From contig CAJMNM010000019.1 of NCBI GenBank assembly GCA_905214795.1, positions 1-60,534 of the forward strand: DNA of 60,534 nt, given 5' to 3'. Positions 17,288-27,723 of this stretch are shown here, piece by piece (the first letter of the stretch is position 1; each line of letters begins with the position of its first letter). The translations under genes were made by a program, and so were the position numbers. The notes under the pieces are model-generated. The model made no database searches, was not told the origin of the DNA, and saw nothing but the letters and a program-made list of their open reading frames with translations. The DNA is from an uncultured bacterium. Its GTDB lineage: Bacteria; Bacteroidota; Bacteroidia; Bacteroidales; Bacteroidaceae.

Positions 17288-19501
17288 TTAATAATCATCC
17301 TCACCAACTCCACCGACACCACATACACTAAGCGGAACCAACTCTATATAGTCTAACATAAAGCAAGTCTTTTCTGCAGCCCCACTATATACAGAGCTAA
17401 ATGTAAGTGTATGATATTTATCGGGCTCTAGATAAATAGTACATATAACGCGTCTAAAAATCTTAGAAATAGTTATGTGGTTATCAACCTCACCCGGCTT
17501 ATAAACAGGTTGTGGATTGTTAATCGCAGTCGCTCCACCATGGAAACTATAAATACTCCGTCCTGCACGATAGGCACCATTGTTTTTCATTACCTTGTTA
17601 TTATCCTCTAAAGCAGCAATTACATCTGCATTTGTTGAGAATGGATCATAACTGTAATCTCCGCCTATTGAAGCATCGGTTGCAGTATTACGCATATCGA
17701 TAGGAATACCCTGCGGTTTTCCATCAAAATAAATCTGGGCTACGCCACGATTTTCCCACCCATATGAAGCACCTAAACGAACTTCATACGTACCTCTTGG
17801 AACTGTCGGAATACGGAAAGTAAAGTTATAATTAGAACCAAAGAGGTTCACTTCATCACCACCAAAATTCCAATGTGAGTTATGCGGACGCATAACCAAT
17901 ATAATACCATCATCATTCAATTCGGTATGCTTGAGATACCCTTGTGGAATATAATAATTCGCTCCATAACGATATAACGGATCCTGATCCCAGTTAGTTG
18001 CCGTATAATTGGGTGTTCCATTCAAACGAATATCATTGTTCGTTAATTCCGGGAATAATGTGACAGCGTCAATCCTCATACGGGCATTCATTACATCCAA
18101 CGTCATTTCATCGTCATAGGCCATGATATTGTCAATATAATAGAACGCACAATTCTGGCTTGTATTGATGACTCCTTCACCAGGCTTTTGAACCTGGACA
18201 CCTCGAATTTGTGCAGTCTCAGTAGTATTACCCTCATCATCAGTCCGTTTTTCAGATGAACGATGATTCAAGAATATTGTACCTTTATCTGCATGAAGAC
18301 TCGCAGCATCATTATAAACGGCCTCAATCTTCAAGGTCGTAAATGGCAATAACGTATTAATCCATTCCATCGGATTACAGTAATTGGTGTTCACTCCCCA
18401 TCTGTTTATAAATTTATCTTCTCCTGGGAAGAATCTATCCAATATATGATAACACATCAACAGATATAAAGGATTTGTTGCAGTTTTGAAATCTTCATCT
18501 GTCATGTCAGCATACGCTTTCCATTTTGAGTTATCAACGCCCATATCCCTGGCTGTTGTATTATATCGCTGTTTTGCGATTGTATACAATGCAGACAGAT
18601 ATTTATCCAATTCATCCTCAGTAAAAGTCTGGCCTTCGGTCTTTGAAGGAAGTGATGAGTCCACTTTTCTCAACAAAGGAATCAACACATCATCAGGAAC
18701 TACAAACACCGTAAAGCCTGATTTCAGATGTGAGGGACGTTTTGCTAGATATTTATTTCCCGCGTCACCGCTCTCCAACAGATTAGGCCATGGATCAGGG
18801 TAATTGTCCTTGATATCTTCATAATGCTGGTCAAAATAATCAACCTTTAAAGAATCCAAAAGTCCCGTCTTCTCAAATGCCGCATAATAAATCTGGAATG
18901 CGCTCTTATTTTGATCCAACAGTGTTGCACCATGTACAGTATTCGGTAAAATAATATGATCAACCGGATGCACAATACCGTTCTCAACAGAGTCATTTTT
19001 TAATTTGTTAATAATATTCGCTACTCCGTTTACTACTGTCACAACCATTCCGTCTTCATCCATCTTACTGTCAGTAACTAGTGTCATAGGCATCTCCAAC
19101 ATATTTGTATATGAAGAAGAGCTCTGAAAATCAGATGTAGAATACATCTTGTCCATCATATGTGAACAAAAAATTGTATCACAATACTCAACCGGAATCT
19201 CTTCTACGGAAGAATAATGATTCTCATCTAAATACTGCTGGACAGCTGCATTAGTCGGAGGAAACATGGTGTACCTGTTTCTCACTGACAATAAATCCAT
19301 TCTGTTTGCTCGTTCTACAATCTGAGTAAACATACTGAAATCAGGACGTGACTTCAAATAGTCACTCATCATCTCTCCTGTAAACGTATAATAACTATCT
19401 GCAGGCATATCATCTGAACAACTGCTTAAGACCCCTGCACTTAGCATAAGGGCTGCAGTTAAAATAGAAAATATAAATTGTCTGATACGTTTCATACTCA
19501 T
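17288..19501 (-). CDS. Fasciclin (FAS1)-domain lipoprotein, 737 aa
   Basis: A 737-residue predicted surface lipoprotein with signal peptide ending GVLSSC (Cys28). The first FAS1 unit, about 40-185, runs from DYLKSRPDFSMFTQIVE through YTMFPPTNAAVQQYLDEN to GIVHPVDHIILP. A second FAS1-like unit, about 195-460, includes KSGFTVFVVPDDVLIPLL and MCYHILDRFFPG, ending in INTSQNCAFYYIDNIMAYDD. The C-terminal 270 residues form a beta-sandwich module with FRIPTVPRGTYEVRLGASYG and VAQIYFDGKPQGIPIDM, the pattern of ligand-binding jelly rolls. It starts directly after the SusD pair 2 stop with no gap, which implies translational coupling. Function inferred: a third, surface-exposed binding component of the SusCD pair. 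Confidence 0.8.
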   Translation of the reverse strand: MSMKRIRQFIFSILTAALMLSAGVLSSCSDDMPADSYYTFTGEMMSDYLKSRPDFSMFTQIVERANRMDLLSVRNRYTMFPPTNAAVQQYLDENHYSSVEEIPVEYCDTIFCSHMMDKMYSTSDFQSSSSYTNMLEMPMTLVTDSKMDEDGMVVTVVNGVANIINKLKNDSVENGIVHPVDHIILPNTVHGATLLDQNKSAFQIYYAAFEKTGLLDSLKVDYFDQHYEDIKDNYPDPWPNLLESGDAGNKYLAKRPSHLKSGFTVFVVPDDVLIPLLRKVDSSLPSKTEGQTFTEDELDKYLSALYTIAKQRYNTTARDMGVDNSKWKAYADMTDEDFKTATNPLYLLMCYHILDRFFPGEDKFINRWGVNTNYCNPMEWINTLLPFTTLKIEAVYNDAASLHADKGTIFLNHRSSEKRTDDEGNTTETAQIRGVQVQKPGEGVINTSQNCAFYYIDNIMAYDDEMTLDVMNARMRIDAVTLFPELTNNDIRLNGTPNYTATNWDQDPLYRYGANYYIPQGYLKHTELNDDGIILVMRPHNSHWNFGGDEVNLFGSNYNFTFRIPTVPRGTYEVRLGASYGWENRGVAQIYFDGKPQGIPIDMRNTATDASIGGDYSYDPFSTNADVIAALEDNNKVMKNNGAYRAGRSIYSFHGGATAINNPQPVYKPGEVDNHITISKIFRRVICTIYLEPDKYHTLTFSSVYSGAAEKTCFMLDYIELVPLSVCGVGGVGEDDY

Positions 19502-21208
19502 TTATTTAGTCGTTTCTATTGAAGAATTCTCATCCGAATAAGCCGGATTCTGCTTTAAATTCTGGTTAACTTTCAGTTCATCGTAATTGTATGGAAAGTA
19601 TATCGCATTCATATTTGTCAATTTTGCAGTAGCTGAACTTGCATTCTCAGTAAACTTCTCACTGACTTTTTCTTTTAACAATTCAGTATTTCCTGCTCTT
19701 CTTGACCATCTTACCAAATCAAACCACCGTTTTCCTTCAAACAGGAATTCGCGTCTGCGCTCTTCCAAAATTAAAGTATTAAGATTTTCTTTCAACTGAT
19801 AATCTGACTCATCTAATTCCGAGTCTTTAGAAGCTGTTTTAGCCAAATAAGATCTGGAATTGACAGCTTCTACCAGTTGGAAGGCCTCATGATAGCGTGC
19901 CTGATCTTCTTCAGTCAAAGAACCATCCGGTGAAGTTACCATATTTACCAAAGCTTCTGCTTTCATCAACAAGATCTCGCTTGTTCTATAGAAAATCCAG
20001 TTTGCTCCATTTTTAAAGGTTCTTCCTGAAACATAACTAGCTGGATCTGTAACAGGTAACTTTGGCATTGTTGTATAGACATACTTGACTATTGTAGAAG
20101 ACATCGGAGCGTCATAAGCATTTGGCTTTACAGACTCATACAGTCTCGTATCCTGGACCTTACCATTTTCATCAGCCAAGAACGCACTTGGCATATAAAA
20201 CTCATAAGTTAAACTCTGCGTTGGATAAAGCCAACCTGCAAGTTCACCATCCTTATGCTTATAATAGAAAGTGGGAACTAAATTATTTGACTTATCAACA
20301 TCTTCATCATTGAAATCCAATTCAAAAATACTTTCAACACTCCCTCCTGTACCAAAAATAGCATTATAGGCCATACCATTAGTTGTACCGGTTGAACTTA
20401 CATCAGGAATCAACGGATAATCAACAATATATCCGGCTTCTTCAAATTGCTCCATTTTGCTTTCTATGATTGCCGTACAATGTTGGTCAACCTTTGAATA
20501 ATTCTCTAGCCAAAGATAAATATCAGCAAGTATGGCATGAATGGCATCTTGAGTGATTCGTCCATAATTATAAGTATCAACAGAGTAAACTTTCACTGCC
20601 TGATTTACCTTACCTTCCAGATCCGCAGCCAAAGTCTGTAAGATTTCGTCACCGCTTGTCGCAGGTAAAGGAGTGATCTGCTCATCACTACGAATCGCAT
20701 ACGTGTAAAATGGAACATCCTTAAATGTTCGTACTAAATAGAAATAGCATAACGCACGCAAGCCTGAAACCTCAGCTATAATTGCGTTTACATCACTTTG
20801 TGTAAAACTTGGATCTATCTTAGCTACTTCCGGAGCTTTTTCAATTACCAGATTACAACGGTTAATCACATCATAAAATGGCGCCCATGTCGTATAAGCG
20901 TTTGTTGATAACAAATTCTCCGTAAGAAGATTATATTCTGAGGATGTTGAAGAGACATTATTACCCACTGTCACATTATCAGAACGCATTTCTCCCCAGG
21001 CCAACAAACGATACATAAAATCGTTATCCTGCATACGGGTATAACATCCTGTTACAATCTGCTCAACGTCACTTTTTTCATTCCAATAGTTATCTTCTAC
21101 AACCATTGTCAATGGGGTAATATCCAAAAAATCAGCACATGACGTCATTGTTAGCCCTGACAAGGCCAATAACAGAAACTTATTTTTGATATATTTCATT
21201 GTCTTCAT
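19502..21208 (-). CDS. SusD/RagB-family outer-membrane lipoprotein (pair 2)
   Basis: A 568-residue surface lipoprotein, standard length for the family. The signal peptide ends GLTMTSC (Cys24), followed by the classical SusD opening ADFLDITPLTMVVEDNYW. Typical SusD blocks follow: VNAIIAEVSGLRALCYFYLVRTFKDVPF and, near the C-terminus, LILEERRREFLFEGKRWFDLVRW. Two in-frame ATG codons (21208 and 21199) are possible; both leave a functional signal peptide. It is encoded 12 bp after its SusC and abuts the FAS1 gene downstream. Confidence 0.95.
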   Translation of the reverse strand: MKTMKYIKNKFLLLALSGLTMTSCADFLDITPLTMVVEDNYWNEKSDVEQIVTGCYTRMQDNDFMYRLLAWGEMRSDNVTVGNNVSSTSSEYNLLTENLLSTNAYTTWAPFYDVINRCNLVIEKAPEVAKIDPSFTQSDVNAIIAEVSGLRALCYFYLVRTFKDVPFYTYAIRSDEQITPLPATSGDEILQTLAADLEGKVNQAVKVYSVDTYNYGRITQDAIHAILADIYLWLENYSKVDQHCTAIIESKMEQFEEAGYIVDYPLIPDVSSTGTTNGMAYNAIFGTGGSVESIFELDFNDEDVDKSNNLVPTFYYKHKDGELAGWLYPTQSLTYEFYMPSAFLADENGKVQDTRLYESVKPNAYDAPMSSTIVKYVYTTMPKLPVTDPASYVSGRTFKNGANWIFYRTSEILLMKAEALVNMVTSPDGSLTEEDQARYHEAFQLVEAVNSRSYLAKTASKDSELDESDYQLKENLNTLILEERRREFLFEGKRWFDLVRWSRRAGNTELLKEKVSEKFTENASSATAKLTNMNAIYFPYNYDELKVNQNLKQNPAYSDENSSIETTK

Positions 21209-21220
21209 ATTATTAGATAA

Positions 21221-24200
21221 TTAAAATCCTATAGTTACTCCGAACGTGAAAGACTTAGCACGTGGTGTCTGAGCATTGTCTGTTGTCACACCATATCCAC
21301 CGTAACCCAATTCCGGGTCTACACCTGAATATTTGGTCAAACAGAATAAATTATTCGCACTTGCATAGAAGCGTAAATCCTTCACGCCGATTTTCTTAAT
21401 CATACTTTGTGGGAAACTATATGACAACTGCAGATAATTCAAACGCAAGAATGTACCATCCTCTACGAAACGGTCACTAATTAATGTATTATAATTGGCT
21501 ACGCCCTGATTACCTATCATCGCACGTGGAATTGAAGTTACATCACCCTCTTTACGCCAACGATAATTAACAGCCTGGCTTTGATTATTGTTAGATGACA
21601 TACTTTCCATATTTAAACGCGCCATATTTACAATGTCATAATCTACACGGTAGTTAAACTGAGCATTCAATGACCAACGATCATAATTAAACTTAAAGCC
21701 GAATCCTCCTGTTAATTTTGGCAAAGAATTACCTAAATAAACAATATCAAGCTCATTAATATTTCCATCATGGTTTACATCCTCATAGATGGCATCACCG
21801 GCCTTGAATCCATACTCATTGCTTTCATTAAAATTGAACATCATCTGTAACGGATCACCATACTGATCTTTTACGACTTCTCCGTTTGCATTGTATACAA
21901 TTGGGGCTGTTTTATGATTCTGCACAAACTCACGCTGGAATTTTTCCTGATCGTATGGATCAGTACTTTGTGAAAGTTCTTTATAGGTATCATAGCTATA
22001 GCTGTAAACACCCTTATATCTGAAACCGTAAATTGCTCCGAAAGGATTATCAATCTGAACACGCTGCAAAAGTGATGCATTTGACGGATTCCAGTCTATA
22101 TTCAATGTTTCAAGAACTGTCGGATCCATTTCTGTTATCACATTTCTGTTATTTGCAAAAGTAACATTCACATCCATTGAGAATTTTCCTTTCTGGATAA
22201 ATTTATTGCCGAGAATATTAAATTCCCAACCTTTATTATTCATCTCACCAACATTCTTATATGCCAGATTTGTAAATCCTGAATGACTCGGAATTCGTAC
22301 GTTACCCATCAACATATCTTTTGTAGTCTGAGTATATAAGTTAATATCCATAGTCAACTTATTATTAAAGAATCCTAGGTCAAAACCGACGTTCCAAGTA
22401 TATTTTGTTTCCCAACGTAGTGTTGACAATTTAAGATTATTAGGACGCATACCTTGCATACCCAAATAAGCATTATCAACAGAATACTGATTTACATACA
22501 AATAGTCTGCTGTTGGCTGATTACCTACCATACCCCATCCCGGACGAATTGACAACATTGATAACCATTTACGGGTACCTTCCATCCATGGCTCATCAAT
22601 AACATTCCAACGTCCAGACACTGCCGGGAATATACCCCAACGTTTGCTAGGACCGAATTTTGTCGTACCGTCCATACGTGCAGACACATCAAACATATAC
22701 TTAGACTTATAAGCATAGTGTGCAGAGAATGTATAATACATACTTCTCCACTGACCAAATCCACTTGACATTCCCGGATTGATATTACCTGCACTAGGAG
22801 CTTCTATTCCATGCGGTAAACGTGACACACTTGTACTCTGATTACTTGATGAACCAGATACCAATTGGAAACGTCCCAATGCCATCAATGAATGATCTGT
22901 ATTATCAAAATGAGGAATATAAGTCAATGTATGAGTAGTGGTAAAAGCCAAGCTCTTACTGCTGGCAGTACTTGCACTGCTGATTCCAGACGCATTCCAT
23001 TCACCCGTTGACAATTCACGAGGATAATAAGTATCTGTATATGTATTAAAGATGTTAATTAAGACCTTACCATTATATGTCAAACGAGATTTCGTATCAT
23101 CTACTCCCAACAAATCATATTGCAACTCCAACTTTGGATCAATTGCATATGTTTTATAACGATTAACTGCATATTTTGCGCTGGCAACCGGATTCACCAA
23201 TCCACGCTGATCATTCAATACATTATCAGATTCAGCCTGTAACATCTGATAATAAGTACCTAATGAATTTCCATTTGCATCCTCTGTAAAAACAGCCAAG
23301 TTAGGCATTTTCTTATATGCAATATTCAACAAATCATCTGAGTTTCTCTGATTATCTGTATATGTAAAAGAGAAGTCGCTGATAATCTTTATACGGTCAC
23401 TCACATAATAGTCTAATGCCAGACGTGAAGCAAAACGATCCAACTGCTGTTCAATAATAGAACCGGTTTCACGGTCATAACCGCCTGAGATACGGAAAAC
23501 AGCTTTATCATCACCACCAGTTACAGAAATATAATGATTCTGACGTAAACCCACCTGCTTAACCTCATCTACCCAATCAGTATTGTTATTAAACATCTGC
23601 CACTCAGAGAATCCTGATGTCGGACCTAAATAACTGATTTCCGGAATATTTGCAGCATTATCATTCTGTTGTGGATTAAAATAAGCTTCCTTCAACAACA
23701 TGGTATACTGATCACCATTCAAAAGTTCTATACCATCTGGCTGATATGTAGCTGTCAAACGGCAAGAATATGACAACGTCGGCTTTCCTCTGTGTCCACG
23801 TTTTGTCGTAATTTCAATCACACCGTTTGCACCTTGTGATCCCCAGATTGCAGTAGCTGCGGCATCCTTAAGGACAGAAATCTTCTGAATGTCCTCAGGG
23901 TTAATATTCAACAACTGCGCAAACTTTTCATCGTTAGCAGTATTCACATCAAAATCTGTCTGGTCAACATTCCAAACATCTCCATTTACCACAATCAATG
24001 GTTCTGTACTACAAACCGTACTGATTGTAGACGCACCACGCAAACGCATACTTGTACCGGAACCCAAGTTACCGGAATTTGCAACAATATCCAAACCTGA
24101 TATACGACCTTGAAGAGCTTCATCAATAGAAGTAACTCCAAGTCCTTCAAATTCTTTTGCGTCGATACTTTGAGCAGCGAAAGATACTTCTCGTTCTGGA

Positions 24201-24568
24201 ATAGCCAAACCTGAAGTTTCCATTCTTTTCTTGGCAACGACTGTTACCTCATCGATTGTCTTAACGGCATCTTCGAGAAAAATTTTATAAACTTTTTTAT
24301 TGATAGGCAATATTTGAGACTTCAATCCCATAAAACTGACTTTCAGTCTATTCTTAGGATTCTTGATTCTCAATGTAAAATTACCATTCATATCGGTAAC
24401 TGTGGCTGAAATATTTCGATTAGAGCCATCCAACTCTACTACAGCTGCACCCATAACCGGCCCAAAATTATCTGAGACAGTACCACTGATGGCTGTAATA
24501 TTCTGAGCATTTACTGCCGACACTAAAGCCATGCAGCAAATTAATATTAAATATTTTAGGTTTCTCAT
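21221..24568 (-). CDS. SusC/RagA-family TonB-dependent transporter (pair 2)
   Basis: A 1115-residue TonB-dependent outer-membrane barrel. Signal peptide through SAVNAQ, carboxypeptidase-regulatory-like domain at about 25-105 (ISGTVSDNFGPVMGAAVVE), the region KTIDEVTVVAKKRME that corresponds to the TonB-box area of SusC proteins, a plug with LIVVNGDVWNVD and WGSQGANGVIEITTK, and a barrel ending SFTFGVTIGF. It is a textbook SusC, unlike the more divergent pair 1 copy; the two share little obvious sequence outside the signature blocks, so they do not look like a recent duplication. The substrate is unknown and no glycoside hydrolase lies nearby. Confidence 0.95.
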   Translation of the reverse strand: MRNLKYLILICCMALVSAVNAQNITAISGTVSDNFGPVMGAAVVELDGSNRNISATVTDMNGNFTLRIKNPKNRLKVSFMGLKSQILPINKKVYKIFLEDAVKTIDEVTVVAKKRMETSGLAIPEREVSFAAQSIDAKEFEGLGVTSIDEALQGRISGLDIVANSGNLGSGTSMRLRGASTISTVCSTEPLIVVNGDVWNVDQTDFDVNTANDEKFAQLLNINPEDIQKISVLKDAAATAIWGSQGANGVIEITTKRGHRGKPTLSYSCRLTATYQPDGIELLNGDQYTMLLKEAYFNPQQNDNAANIPEISYLGPTSGFSEWQMFNNNTDWVDEVKQVGLRQNHYISVTGGDDKAVFRISGGYDRETGSIIEQQLDRFASRLALDYYVSDRIKIISDFSFTYTDNQRNSDDLLNIAYKKMPNLAVFTEDANGNSLGTYYQMLQAESDNVLNDQRGLVNPVASAKYAVNRYKTYAIDPKLELQYDLLGVDDTKSRLTYNGKVLINIFNTYTDTYYPRELSTGEWNASGISSASTASSKSLAFTTTHTLTYIPHFDNTDHSLMALGRFQLVSGSSSNQSTSVSRLPHGIEAPSAGNINPGMSSGFGQWRSMYYTFSAHYAYKSKYMFDVSARMDGTTKFGPSKRWGIFPAVSGRWNVIDEPWMEGTRKWLSMLSIRPGWGMVGNQPTADYLYVNQYSVDNAYLGMQGMRPNNLKLSTLRWETKYTWNVGFDLGFFNNKLTMDINLYTQTTKDMLMGNVRIPSHSGFTNLAYKNVGEMNNKGWEFNILGNKFIQKGKFSMDVNVTFANNRNVITEMDPTVLETLNIDWNPSNASLLQRVQIDNPFGAIYGFRYKGVYSYSYDTYKELSQSTDPYDQEKFQREFVQNHKTAPIVYNANGEVVKDQYGDPLQMMFNFNESNEYGFKAGDAIYEDVNHDGNINELDIVYLGNSLPKLTGGFGFKFNYDRWSLNAQFNYRVDYDIVNMARLNMESMSSNNNQSQAVNYRWRKEGDVTSIPRAMIGNQGVANYNTLISDRFVEDGTFLRLNYLQLSYSFPQSMIKKIGVKDLRFYASANNLFCLTKYSGVDPELGYGGYGVTTDNAQTPRAKSFTFGVTIGF

Positions 24569-24586
24569 TTTATTATGTCATTAAGA

Positions 24587-27406
24587 TTATTTCCCATAAT
24601 ATTTCTTTGCCATTTCTCCATAAAGCAAAGGATTGTCTATCGCATAAACTGCAACAAATGATGAATTGTAAATCTTACTAGCTTTATTTATGTCACCTAA
24701 GGCTGAATCATCTCCTCTACGGAAATGGTACTCACGGGCCAGCTTAACCTTACCGTTTGATTTACAAGTATATAAAACTTTTCCATCATCATCAGTCATT
24801 GGTAAACCGCTCAAGTTATTTCCTGTAATTGACAAAGAGCCATCTCCATTACGAGTTACCTGTATTGAAGTAAAACGATCACCATCACGCAACGTTGTTT
24901 CATAATTAGTTGCGTTAATCTGACTGTTATCAGGATAAATTGCAGTTGTCTGAATATGATAACGCACAAAATTATCCAAAATAGTTTGCATTGAATCCAC
25001 CTTGAAATCAATTACGCTCTGATCCAAGATTCCTTTGTTATTTTCTTCAAAATTGAGTACTGAATCCGGACGTGGCAATAAATTTGCTTTATAGAGTTTC
25101 TCTATTGACTCACTTGACGGAACATATACCGTATAATTAAAGTTCTCCATTGCTCCACACAATGTCAAACCATTAGTCATTGTTCTATAATTAGTCTGAC
25201 CACCACTTGTGAATTCATCACAACGGTCTGAGCATAAGCCTGAATTTGCTACAATGTTATAGAACTCTGAATATTCATCTTGTCCTGCATCAGACAATCT
25301 CTTCAGCAATGCCGGAACAGATTCTGTTGATGGCATTAAAGGTTCTCCTTTCACTCCGTCCTGCAAATCAAGAATAAATGAAACTCCATTTCCACCCAAA
25401 CCTTCTGCAGTCATATCATACAGACCTGTTCGTCCTCCGGTTCTGATTTTCAACTCTTTATTCTGCTCAATCTGGAAAGGTCCTTGCAACTTGACATTGG
25501 TTCCGCCTCCGTCAGCAATACGTACGGCACCTCCGTTCTTTGTCATAAAGACACCATTCTTACCTCTCACCGTCGCATTCAATGTATCAATAACAATTGA
25601 ATTATCAATAATATCCTTTAATCGATTCAAGATATAATCCTGTTCTGTCATACCATACTGAGTTGAACCTGTTCCCCAGTCTGTATCTATTTTTTTACCA
25701 ATTGTAAAGTCATCATTCAGTTCATATCTTGTACATCTGACATTGGGCAGATTATTATTCTCGGGATCTTTACTTAGATAATAGAAAGATGTAACAGTTT
25801 TTGTATCTTTATGATAATCAACAGGGTCAATATAATATTTCAATGCCGAGTCTGTTGGAATTACAAAAGTATACTTTGACTCCATAGAGTTCAAATAAAC
25901 ATTATACTGAAGTTTTTCCAACGCCCATCTCATAATACTCATCGTATCTTCCAACAATACAGGATATGAAACGGACTTATATTCAGGAGGTACAGGCAAG
26001 TCATTATACTTATAAACGACACCATTATTACACAAATAACTTTTTTCGATTTTTGCAGCATCCAGCCCCATCTTCTGCTTTGCAGTATTTGTAACAGATC
26101 CGAACTTACTTGGAACGGTTGAGACCAAAGACTCCTTCATATAATTCTGCAACAACTCCACTATGATTCGATCTGGTACTTTCGCCCAATCATAACCGAA
26201 GTTTTGCATGATAGAAATACCGGCAGCAGTATTTTCAAATGCTTTGAAAGCAGCATCTGTAGGAGCAATAATAGCAGCCATATCTTCTCCCATTGTTTTG
26301 GTTGTGCCCCAGAAATACCCATTCCATCCCGGATCATACGGCAACAGTTCCGAATTCAAATGCCCCATAGTTGACAACAAACTGTGTTCACCAGGGTTGT
26401 TTGCATCAAATCCATAATTCATATACCGCCATACATAAACCTTATTCTTTGCTGGATCAAGATCATGAATACGGCAATACTCATTTGTATTGGCTTCATT
26501 ATAAACAGGAAGCGCATAACGCTGAAGCAAGCTGTTCATTATGGATAATTCAGGATCTTCTGATATTTTTTCAGCCATATTTGTCAACGGTTCCATCACA
26601 TCATTCACAACATGAATATAACCATTTTGGCAAGTAATATCAGATCCACTTTTATCAGTAACATTATCTTTAACTTCTTCTACTACCTCCTTACCATTAA
26701 TAAAGGCCTTTTTATGATTATTATCACCTTCTGACAAATTCAAGATTTTTTTCACATCATCATTTGTAATCTGATTCTGTGTCATATATGCCGGCAAGAA
26801 ATGAACCATTGGTGTTGCGCTGTTATCACGCATAAACAACACTTTCGCATCAGGCTGACCGGCATACTCTTCATGTAAGGCTTTCCATCCGGCACTTGTA
26901 GGCAATTGAGCCAAAGGAATACTCTGAACAGAATCATATACAGAAACAGCAGTAGAGCGTCTCATACACGATCCTTCAATAGGTGTATTTCCACTTCCCG
27001 ATGCAGGCAAATTAGAAAGCAACTCTATTAAATAAGCACTGTTTACCATTGAAGAATTAAACAATGCCAGTTTTTGTGCATCAGACAAATCCTCGTACTT
27101 ACGCACCCCCCAGCTGTTATTCTGGAAAAAGCGCGTATAGGCATCATCGTCTGCCACAAACAATGTTTTACTTCCTGTTTTCGCTAACACTTCATGCTGA
27201 TTGATAACCGGGTCATCAATCAATCTTAACGTTGTTTTATAATTCCCTCGCTGGGCCAACTCGTCATAAATACTGCTACCGAGCCATGATGGCATGCCCG
27301 TCAGCAAATCGTCTTGGCAAGACATGAAAAGGCCTCCTGCACACAAAAGCGCACAAGCCGAGTAAGTCAAACGACTCATTCTTCGTTTAATGCTACTGCT
27401 TTTCAT
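24587..27406 (-). CDS. Large FAS1-repeat lipoprotein, 939 aa
   Basis: The first cistron of the seven-gene operon, a 939-residue predicted surface lipoprotein. The signal peptide carries an Arg-rich n-region and ends GLFMSC (Cys30). At least three, perhaps four, FAS1-like segments can be followed: about 40-270 (KTLFVADDDAYTRFF, then GYIHVVNDVMEP), about 280-480 (MAAIIAPTDAAFKAFEN), about 480-650 (KYTFVIPTDSALKYYID) and about 690-935 (NYTVYVPSSESIEKLY, then FVRYHIQTTAIYP). FAS1 modules mediate adhesion in other proteins. At this position, ahead of SusC/SusD, it may act as a surface receptor or scaffold; this is inference. The stop codon is 18 bp from the SusC start. Confidence 0.82.
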   Translation of the reverse strand: MKSSSIKRRMSRLTYSACALLCAGGLFMSCQDDLLTGMPSWLGSSIYDELAQRGNYKTTLRLIDDPVINQHEVLAKTGSKTLFVADDDAYTRFFQNNSWGVRKYEDLSDAQKLALFNSSMVNSAYLIELLSNLPASGSGNTPIEGSCMRRSTAVSVYDSVQSIPLAQLPTSAGWKALHEEYAGQPDAKVLFMRDNSATPMVHFLPAYMTQNQITNDDVKKILNLSEGDNNHKKAFINGKEVVEEVKDNVTDKSGSDITCQNGYIHVVNDVMEPLTNMAEKISEDPELSIMNSLLQRYALPVYNEANTNEYCRIHDLDPAKNKVYVWRYMNYGFDANNPGEHSLLSTMGHLNSELLPYDPGWNGYFWGTTKTMGEDMAAIIAPTDAAFKAFENTAAGISIMQNFGYDWAKVPDRIIVELLQNYMKESLVSTVPSKFGSVTNTAKQKMGLDAAKIEKSYLCNNGVVYKYNDLPVPPEYKSVSYPVLLEDTMSIMRWALEKLQYNVYLNSMESKYTFVIPTDSALKYYIDPVDYHKDTKTVTSFYYLSKDPENNNLPNVRCTRYELNDDFTIGKKIDTDWGTGSTQYGMTEQDYILNRLKDIIDNSIVIDTLNATVRGKNGVFMTKNGGAVRIADGGGTNVKLQGPFQIEQNKELKIRTGGRTGLYDMTAEGLGGNGVSFILDLQDGVKGEPLMPSTESVPALLKRLSDAGQDEYSEFYNIVANSGLCSDRCDEFTSGGQTNYRTMTNGLTLCGAMENFNYTVYVPSSESIEKLYKANLLPRPDSVLNFEENNKGILDQSVIDFKVDSMQTILDNFVRYHIQTTAIYPDNSQINATNYETTLRDGDRFTSIQVTRNGDGSLSITGNNLSGLPMTDDDGKVLYTCKSNGKVKLAREYHFRRGDDSALGDINKASKIYNSSFVAVYAIDNPLLYGEMAKKYYGK

Positions 27407-27473
27407 ATTTATTAGGTTAATAATTCGTTAATTATTTTCAGAGAAATTACACTTAATCCTCACATTTATCTTT

Positions 27474-27481
27474 CAAAGGTA
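27474..27481 (-). promoter_or_regulatory. -7 element of the FAS1/SusCD operon
   Basis: TACCTTTG on the minus strand matches TAnnTTTG. No TTTG lies 19-21 bp upstream (the nearest is 30 bp away), so the promoter lacks a proper -33 box and may need an activator. The expected leader is about 60 nt. Confidence 0.5.
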
Positions 27482-27656
27482 ATATAAATAGGAAGAAACA
27501 CATAATAAAATCAAAAATAATATTGAAAATATGCTGAAAAACATATTGTCAAGAGGGTGAGAAAGCTTATTTTTTAATAAAAATAAACAGAATCAAACTG
27601 TCACAATTCATTTTTTAACTTTTAAAAAAGACTTTTGAAATAGAATCTTAAGAAAT

Positions 27657-27699
27657 CAGAAAAACAGACTGTTAAAATAAATGAAACCAAGTCTGTAAA
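27657..27699 (-). terminator. Terminator of the panB-MFS transcript
   Basis: On the minus strand the stem ACAGACT (27696-27690) pairs with AGTCTGT (27670-27664) across a 19-nt AT-rich loop and is followed directly by TTTTC. It lies about 30 bp after the MFS stop codon. Confidence 0.6.
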
Positions 27700-27723
27700 T
27701 TCTTATATTTATTCTAAATTAAT

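Larger units (their letters stand above)
27407..27723. other. Intergenic region between FAS1 operon and MFS gene
   Basis: 317 bp without a gene. It holds the terminator of the upstream panB-MFS transcript (27657-27699) and a -7 box for the FAS1/SusCD operon (27474-27481), with a leader of about 60 nt. The middle is very AT-rich and shows no further structure. I see no sigma-factor gene or hybrid two-component regulator site. Confidence 0.6.

Noticed and set aside
10355..27406. The SusCD operon as a classical polysaccharide utilisation locus
   Set aside because: No glycoside hydrolase, polysaccharide lyase, sulfatase, hybrid two-component system or sigma/anti-sigma pair is present in or next to it.
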